A stretch of DNA of 15,878 nucleotides, from the NCBI GenBank assembly GCA_009602725.1, contig WELB01000008.1:1298322-1314199 (forward strand), written 5' to 3'. Source of the DNA: Spirogloea muscicola. Its lineage: Eukaryota > Streptophyta > Zygnematophyceae > Spirogloeales > Spirogloeaceae. The position numbers were made by a program, and so were the translations under genes. The notes beneath the pieces are model-generated. The model was given only the letters and a program-made list of their open reading frames with translations, had not been told where the DNA came from and did no database searches. Below, piece after piece: positions 10,301 to 15,878 of this stretch (the stretch's first letter is position 1; every line of letters begins with the position of its first letter).

Positions 10301-10937
10301 AGGCGTGGAGGTACCACACACGCTACAACACTTGGTTTCAGCGCCATTCCAGTCCTCATGTTAGTTACCTACTCTAGATTCAGAATGCAGCGCCCACCCT
10401 TACCTACTAAAGCTTTATCACTGAAATCACTGATAACACATGCATATGCTACTTGATGCTTAATGTTATATCACTGTTTCTGTGATAAGGCACAGTAACC
10501 GCTCAATTATACCATTGCTGTGGTTGCGTACAGACACTGAGCAGTCAAATCTTGGATGCTCGTTTACAGACAGCAACAGAAGAGTCGGAGCAGGGTAGCT
10601 ACGTGTACTTTGACTTCAACTTGCACCAAGTGGAAGGTGCTAACAGGCAGACGAGCGGGTGGTAAGCCCAAGTTCAAGTCAGCATGTTGCTATTGGAGGG
10701 CTCATCAGTTTCTGTAGATAGCCTGCTTGTTCAACAATCACAATGTATGCAGCTTAAGTTTCGGTGTATTGGTCATGCCTTCTCAGTAGGTTGCAGTCGT
10801 CCTGTGGTTTTGTGAGTACGTATATTCAGATTGAGGTGCGCATGTTGGTGCATGCCCGTCAATGCAGGTGCACACGCATCAAGAACAGCTTCACTTTTGA
10901 ATACAAATACCTGGAGGATGGCAGTAGACAAGCATGA
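4390..10937 (+). CDS. NOT3: CCR4-NOT complex subunit NOT3 (CNOT3/NOT5 family)
   Basis: Scaffold subunit of the CCR4-NOT deadenylase, acting in mRNA decay and translational control. Exons: 4390-4497, 4700-4758, 4987-5152, 5304-5360, 5494-5557, 5773-5831, 6050-6079, 6318-6407, 6672-6768, 7040-7119, 7359-7404, 7652-7800, 7949-8053, 8252-8533, 8761-8919, 9105-9143, 9251-9594, 9807-9942, 10258-10359, 10570-10661, 10868-10937. They total 2334 nt, 777 residues (human 753). Residues 1 to about 240 form the Not3 coiled-coil domain: [58 protein letters not shown], then LLENNEI and [11 protein letters not shown] (as human DPDF..NEFLY). Residues about 245-640 are Ser/Pro/Gln-rich linker. The last 133 residues are the NOT box: [59 protein letters not shown]. 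The start is chosen because it gives the family N-terminus. Both domains are certain; exons between 7040 and 9594 are inferred from phase and splice sites, and 8919-9251 is the least sure. No TGTAA was seen after the stop. Confidence 0.93.
8096..8223 (+). repeat. Imperfect tandem duplication in a NOT3 intron
   Basis: The 22-nt string from TCAGAGGC to GCTAGA occurs at 8116-8137 and again at 8186-8207. It is preceded each time by TGCATGCAG and followed by a TGCAAAGC/TGCAATGC variant. The unit is about 57 nt with a 70-nt period. It lies inside the intron 8054-8251, and its right copy reaches to within about 30 nt of the acceptor. Confidence 0.75.
10534..10569 (+). other. In-frame alternative exon extension in NOT3
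   Basis: Two acceptors precede the same NOT-box exon. GCGTACAG ends at 10533 and CGTTTACAG ends at 10569. The 36 nt between them are open in the coding frame and would add [12 protein letters not shown] between QRHSSPH and TATEESEQG. The downstream acceptor gives the better match to plant and animal NOT3, so it is used in the main model. The upstream one could give a 12-residue longer isoform. Confidence 0.5.
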
Positions 10938-11544
10938 CTGTACACAGAAATGTGAAGCTTTAGGATGCTCCTATCGGTCGCTCTACTATCAAAGCGAAGC
11001 GCCTACAATTGGAGGCTGCTAAACGTACAGTCGGTCTTTAAATAGCAACAACGTACCACGAGATCTGATGTCAATGATGGCAGGCAAGCTAGCTTGCTAC
11101 ACAGACTCACAGTCCATGTCAGGCGCGTGTATATTACAGGACGTTGGCATGTCCTTCGAAGTCCGTCCTGAGCCTCATCTTGACTATTATCAGCTGCAGC
11201 ATGCATGCACAGTAGCTGCAGCCTGCTTGCTCAGTCCGTGTGGTTGCAGAGAATCGGGGGGATCAAAGGTGCAGTATTTGTTCACTGATGTGCTATATGT
11301 GCTGCAGTGTGTACACAGGCCCCAATCTCTCAGCTGAAGCCTAAGAGTCAGTACAGGACTTGATGCAAGACCGTCCTGCAGTCATGCTGTTGCTGTCATT
11401 GCTGAAAGTCGACTGAGCAAAATCAACCTGCATCACTGCTGAGACGCCGAGGCATGTGAAGTCGAGTGATGGTAATGCTGTGGTGACGCCTTTGATCCGT
11501 GTGCAACTCTGTCTGACGCTAAAGCTTCTCATCATGTGGAACCT
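10938..11544. other. NOT3 3' UTR and convergent intergenic region
   Basis: No coding exon was supported on either strand. The plus-strand part must contain the NOT3 3' UTR, but no TGTAA was seen in it. The right end abuts the poly(A) signal of the minus-strand gene, so the two genes converge with a tail-to-tail gap of about 0.7 kb between stop codons. Confidence 0.4.
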
Positions 11545-11549
11545 TTACA
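11545..11549 (-). promoter_or_regulatory. TGTAA polyadenylation signal of the minus-strand gene
   Basis: TTACA on the plus strand is TGTAA on the minus strand, 107 nt past the stop codon at 11656-11658. The spacing is like that of the gene 1 signal and supports a real minus-strand transcript end here. Confidence 0.45.
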
Positions 11550-11655
11550 TGTTGCTGCATGTCCTCATGCGTTAGCTAACTCTTCAGCTCTTCTTCGGTG
11601 CTCCTGCCACATAGTCGATTGTATAGACATGGACACTACCGTGTGTGTGCCCATG

Positions 11656-12603
11656 TCAGTCCAGCAGCTTGCTTGTGGGAGAGTAGTCGAAGCTCAGGAT
11701 ATTGTGCTGCGCCCCGTAGGCCTCCTCGTCCAAGTCCCCCATTGTGACGCCGTTGCGGTCACCGTAACCATCATCAGCACATGTCAATCCGTACTTGTAA
11801 CCATTGGCAGCGATCATGTTGTTCTGAGAGCAACAGTTGAAGACATAGTGGTCCACGGCAGGATTCTTCTGATGCAGCTCCTTCATTTTTGACGCGTAAG
11901 CCTCAGCACCAGCAGCTGATGGGCGGCCAAGCTGCAGCTTCGAGTACGTCTCGTAGTAAACCATCGTGGAGAGGCAAGCCGCTGGTGTTGCCTGCAGCTG
12001 CTTGTAATTGTGGCCTGAAACTGGAGCCCCAGCCAAATAGCATGCAGTCCGGCTTACGGGTTGACAGAAGCTACCGCGTGCTGCCGCTCGGACAAACTGA
12101 GACAAACATTGGTCAAGCATGCATATCAGTGACATGCTAAGGCAGAAACTACAACTATAGCAGGCACATAGTAGGCCCACAGCTGTGTAGAAGTAGGCAT
12201 GTGAAAGACAGCATGGACCTCATGCGGCTTCAGACTGCCCTCCTTTCGCAATGTGCTTTGCAGTTGCAGGGACTTGATGGGAACTGCAATCACGTGGAGT
12301 GTTCTACCTGAAATATACCATTTCATATAAAAGAGAAGCATAAGAGCTGTCTAGCTCATCGAGTTGCAGGCCACGAACTTACCAGCAAACCCTGACAGGA
12401 TACTGTGGCGAGTATACCCATTAGCACGAAGTTGTCTAGGCAAACCAACAATTGCAGTCAGCGATTGCCTCTATGCTGAAACAAATCGTACCTGCACAAT
12501 CAAGCACACATTTGAGTTGCATGTGACTGCAGTGGACAGCCTTCCTATGCATGTCTTCTAATACTAAACAAAACAGGGTCCAGGCTGGTGTTACCTTAGG
12601 CAT
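11656..12603 (-). CDS. Hypothetical cysteine-containing protein, minus strand
   Basis: Not recognised. The best-supported part is the last exon, 12096 down to 11656. It is open for 147 codons (stop included) after a GTTTGTCTCAG acceptor and reads SFCQPVSRTACYLAG, AACLSTMVYYETYSKLQLG, NPAVDHYVFNCCSQNN, then a Gly/Asp-rich tail. The cysteine spacing, ending in CC followed by S/Q/N residues, faintly recalls Ly6/three-finger domains, but key residues are missing and this is a guess. Two upstream exons fit in phase: 12307-12219 (RTLHVIAVPIKSLQLQS...) and 12470-12383, which ends at a perfect GTAAGT donor. A possible first exon, 12603-12595, supplies Met-Pro-Lys. Together they give 208 residues. A strong donor-like GTAAGC inside the last exon (about 12056) leaves room for another splice form. 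The gene may instead extend further upstream toward 13640. Confidence 0.42.
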
Positions 12604-14077
12604 CTAGGAAGTTCGAGGAGCGCGGTAGCCCGCGAAAAGGCGACATGCATCCATGCTGCCGGAATGGCACACAATAATCAATACCAATACTGCCTCCTGC
12701 ACCCTTGCTCACCTCCCACTCGATGTCTGTGCTACCGCTCCACAGCTAGACGCCTAAGCCTCAGATTTCCGCAGACTAGCCAGGCCGGTGCGAGGAGCAA
12801 GACAGTGGTGCCGTGGCAAGGGCGATCACTGCGGTCGTCTCAGTTGCAGGTGGAGGAGCGCGAGCTATGGCTGCTGGCGAGCAAAGCCGATCTCAGGAAT
12901 TCCGGGGCCACGCCCGAGCGCCTTCACCAGGAAATCCATCAGGACGATCACGCGGTGGCCAGGCCATGCATTCGCTGCGTGGCAGCGATGAGCTACGGGC
13001 CACAGCTGAGCGTGAGCCAGCCAGCCAGCCAGAAAACGGCGTGGGAGTCCGGCCTGTTTTGGCCGCCCGTCAGGGCCTCCGCTTGGCTGACTGCATGAGC
13101 CACTCGGCACCCAGGCTTGCTAGCAGGCCTGATACTAGTATTTGATTTCTGCCCCTAAGCCCTCTGGCGCCAACGGCTCGCGCCGTGCCAGGTAAGAAGA
13201 GGGGCGCACGGAATGTAGTGGAGGCCAGATAAAATCTGAGTGAAAGCCAGTGTGCAACAAGAGGGGCTACAAGGCAACGTAAGCTAAGGTGATTAAGGTA
13301 ACGATGCGAAAGCCGGCTGAAGCAAAAGCTGAAGCGGGACTCAGTACCCACGAGTGAGCATAAAGAAAGGGGACAGGCTTCATTGGGAGCCGGAGCAATC
13401 CACGGAAGCGACTTGCCAATGCTTAGTGCACGCTCAACACGCTGTAAACAGCCAAAGCTTGGGAGCGCTGCAAACTTACCGATAGCCTCATTCTGTATCA
13501 TACAATTGCCTTAATGCTAGTATGCACCAAGCTGCCCCCCCGACCACGACAACGCGCGTCCAGCATCTGGGCCAGATGCTGGAGAAGGAAGCATTTCTTA
13601 CCGTAGCCGCCACGGATGTTAACAGCAGACGGCATAGAAGTGGTCTCCTCGAGGGTTTGGTGAGCAGCACAGTGAGAGTCGGTGGCAGGACATTGACAGT
13701 GTAATTACCGCTGGAAAGGTTGAGTGTATGCTTGAGTGCTGAGCAAATACGAGCGTATTGATGCTACATCGAGTTGCCCAATTGGTCGCTGCGTGCACAA
13801 TTGTTGGAGGGATTTCGAAACTGGCGTTTGGTACAGTGGCGGTCTTGGTTATTCTACAGCCAATGACATGGCATGTTCATGCTTCTGGAGGACTATTAAG
13901 AATCACACCCTGCAAAAGGGCTGCTTACCACAGTGGCATGCGCCAGCAGGGGCACGGTAGCCGACATGGGCAGCTTGGTGGGCCGTCAAGCTATCAGCGC
14001 CTTCTTGAACGCCTCGTCTATTCTTATGTGCCGATGCTTTCTATGACGGGCCCGAATGTGCTGGTAGAGGGAGAAGC
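12604..14077. other. Region without a confident gene, with coding-like fragments
   Basis: Several stretches look coding but could not be joined. Plus strand 12664-13098 is open for 144 codons, including ERELWLLASKADLRNSG. The minus strand over the same DNA reads HRVIVLMDFLVKALGRGPG. At 13637-13602 on the minus strand is MPSAVNIRGGY before a GTAAGA donor, followed by a possible 30-nt exon, 13509-13480, before a GTAAGT donor. Around 13940-14040 both strands have short plausible reading. A (CCAG)n-type microsatellite lies at about 13014-13031. None matches a family known to the annotator. Confidence 0.25.
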
Positions 14078-15130
14078 TCCCTCAGCGGGGCTTGGCTGTA
14101 AAAGGCCAGCCCAACGAAGAATGAACACGGCCCAAAGGGATGGCGATGGCGAGGAAGAGCTGGTGAGGGAGGTGAGCGACCCGCACATGGCGGGAATGAA
14201 TGATGGGGAAAAGCGACCCGCACATGGCGACAATCGATGGGGCAAAGCGTGGGCCGCGTGGACAAAGCACGCTGCAGGACTGTTCACATGCATGTTCTGA
14301 GCCCGGGGGGAAGGAGAGATTGAGGAGTGTCGCCGGCGCCGCGGCCTGCGATGCTGCGGGCAGGGGGGGCAAGAGGGGCCGAGGCAGCGTGGGCGGCCCC
14401 CACCAAGCGAGGCATGCAGGAGCGGCGCGGGCACATGGGTCGCCAGGCTTGGTGGCGGCGTGGCCGGCGAAGAAGCCCGTCATTGGAGGGGCTTCTAAGC
14501 TGTGTGAAACGAGATACGTCTCCCCGTCAACCGGCCCGCTTGCCCTGACACGGAAAGCGGGCGGCCCCGTCGTCTCCACCCCACTGTTGCGTGCGCGGCC
14601 ACACCGTATCTGCATCTACTTCGCGCTCGTGGCCGCTCACAGCACGCCAGCGCGCTCCGATGTCGATTGCGCTGCCGTCACCTGGACCGCCGTGGGCCCC
14701 GCTCGTTGCGCCTGCGGGCCCGCCCCGCAGTGGCGCCCGACGGCAGGCGGCTGGCGGCGGCCTCGCCGTCGGCCTTGCGACGCGAGTGGCGACACGCTGC
14801 TGGGCCCGCCTTGTGCGGAGGGCGGCGCCGGCGCGTTGGCGCATTAGCGGATCCGCGGGTCGGCGCGCGACGCGGCGCGCCGGCAGGCACTGCGGAGGCA
14901 AACGAAGAGAAGGCGCGCGGGGCGCATGAATTTAAAGGGAGGCCAATTCAAGCCAATACATTGTTCAGGCAGAGTAAACGAAGAGGAGGCCCTGACGGCG
15001 GCAGGCGGATGGGGCTGCGGCGGGGCTCGACAGGAAGGCGCGCCGGCCTCGCTCGCCACGGCGCCACTCTCGGGGGGCTGGCTGTTCCAGCCCATATTCT
15101 CAATGGGCGAGCCCTTTCTTCCTCTCAGGT
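14078..15130. mobile_element. MITE-like element C, about 1 kb, GC-rich interior
   Basis: The left end carries a bulged hairpin at 14088-14112 followed by GAAGAATGAACACGGCCC. The right end carries an inverted hairpin at 15075-15093 (GGGCTGG/CCAGCCC), followed by CAATGGGCGAGCCCTTTCTT, which matches the outer flank of element D's right end. The internal block at 14911-14956 is shared with elements A and D. The GC-rich interior (about 14330-14900) has long overlapping open frames on both strands and no recognisable protein. It is about twice the length of A and D, so it may contain captured DNA or be two nested ends. Confidence 0.5.
14175..14250 (+). repeat. Short tandem repeat inside element C
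   Basis: The 18-mer AGCGACCCGCACATGGCG occurs exactly at 14175-14192 and 14212-14229, a 37-nt period. Each copy is followed by a GATGGGG(A/C)AA block, and a third, degenerate AGCG follows. This is about two and a half units. Confidence 0.75.
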
Positions 15131-15179
15131 GGCGATGGCTGTGTAAGCACTTGCGATGGGGCCGAGGATTGCACTCCAG

Positions 15180-15715
15180 TATTAAGCTCTTCCCAAAAGG
15201 GTGCGAGGGCTGCGGAAGGTCAGCCCGAAAACAATGGACAACGTCTGAGGGGCCGGTAATCGCTAGTTTACACAGCTGTGCAAGTACCACGAACGACGGT
15301 CGCTCAGTAGCCCCCACTTAGCAGCCGCAAGTTCGAAATATCAGCAACCGGAAAGCAGTCCCCTTGCTGATAGCCTTGCCGATAGCCAGAAGCGGCCGTA
15401 GAAGGTAACCAGAACGGAAAGCTCTTCCAGAGAGAAAGCGTTCGGTGCTCATGAATCGAAAGGGAGGCCAACTTAAGCCGATACTTTGTTCAGCACTATT
15501 GCAAAAAATACGGCTACATGAAGCGAAGTCCTATGCTAAGGTGGCAGAGAAGTAGGAAGAAAGACTGTTTCCAGTAGAGGGCGAGGGCGATGGCTATGAA
15601 AGAAAGTGGCCCTTTTTGGCTTTCGGATATTGCCCATTCTTTTTGGACTGGCTTTTGCCAGCCCCTCTTCTCTATGGGCGAGCCCTTTCTTGCCAGAGGA
15701 AGCCAGAGGAAGCGC
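15180..15715. mobile_element. MITE-like element D with inverted hairpin ends
   Basis: The left hairpin is 15207-15226 (GGGCTG/CAGCCC), followed by AACAATGGACAACGTC and GGGGCC. The right hairpin is 15645-15664 on the opposite orientation, preceded by TTGCCCATTCTTTTT and followed by TCTATGGGCGAGCCCTTTCT. The internal block at 15436-15480 is shared with A and C. The size, about 0.5 kb, matches element A. The right end matches the left end of element B best, so it is probably the least decayed copy of the terminal module. No transposase is encoded. Confidence 0.6.
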
Positions 15716-15878
15716 TAAGAAACCAAAGCACACAAAGAAAGAAAGCAGCTACAAATTACTCAGTAACCCCTGCTAAGCAGCCGCAAATCAGAGAGGCTAG
15801 GGTCCTGGAAGTGGGTCCCCTGGACAGAGCCAGAGGCAGCAGCGAGGGCTCTCCCGGCACGAAGGTGCAGCGCACGGG

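Noticed and set aside
11536-11892. Plus-strand open frame of 118 codons
   Set aside because: It is the antisense of the minus-strand last exon and reads as a monotonous Val/Ile/Leu/Cys string typical of a shadow frame.
13468-13479. 12-nt string on the minus strand that looks like a whole intron (GTAAGTTTGCAG)
   Set aside because: Far too short to be spliced; only the donor half is considered real. A similar 12-nt string at 1647-1658 (GTGATGGTGCAG) is likewise treated as chance.
13758-14300. Plus-strand open frame of 180 codons
   Set aside because: It runs from unique DNA straight through the left hairpin end of element C and its tandem repeat, so the frame is fortuitous.
14200-15321. Long overlapping open frames on both strands (up to 215 codons)
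   Set aside because: They lie in GC-rich element C, overlap each other in several frames, are rich in Arg/Ala/Pro/Gly and match nothing known; chance frames are expected at this GC content.
1-15878. CRISPR arrays, rRNA, tRNA, bacterial operons
   Set aside because: No regularly spaced repeats, no recognisable tRNA or rRNA sequence, and the genes are spliced eukaryotic genes.

Overview
The window is nuclear DNA of a eukaryote, most probably a green alga (Chlorophyta). The evidence is two clearly recognisable eukaryotic genes cut into many short exons (30 to 344 nt) by introns of about 95 to 315 nt. Most introns begin GT(A/G) and end TGCAG. There are also TGTAA polyadenylation signals of the chlorophyte type and an encoded protein of the plant/algal TSJT1 (aluminium-induced) family. 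Nothing in the sequence fixes the genus. Exon structures below were rebuilt by eye from splice sites, reading phase and similarity to remembered families; no search or transcript data was available.

Layout: (1) 1-894, a GC-rich flank with a MITE-like element (about 121-600) and the promoter region of gene 1. (2) 895-3072, plus strand, gene 1: nine exons, about 284 residues, a class-II glutamine-amidotransferase-fold (GATase_7/DUF3700) protein like plant TSJT1/AILP1. (3) 3073-4389, intergenic, holding the gene 1 poly(A) signal, a stem-loop with short repeats, and a truncated copy of the same element (about 3905-4150) directly upstream of gene 2. (4) 4390-10937, plus strand, gene 2: the CCR4-NOT complex subunit NOT3 (NOT3/NOT5, human CNOT3), about 21 exons and about 777 residues. 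Its N-terminal coiled-coil domain and C-terminal NOT box are both intact. (5) 10938-12603, a convergent minus-strand gene of unknown function whose last exon (11656-12096) encodes a cysteine-containing protein, followed by a TGTAA signal on its strand. (6) 12604-14077, no confident gene, some coding-like fragments. (7) 14078-15878, GC-rich DNA with two more elements of the same repeat family.

The two recognised genes are ordinary housekeeping or stress genes, and nothing suggests they act in one pathway. The least ordinary feature is the dispersed repeat family: seven hairpin ends in four elements, all keeping a GGGCTG/CAGCCC-type stem while loop length and sequence change.
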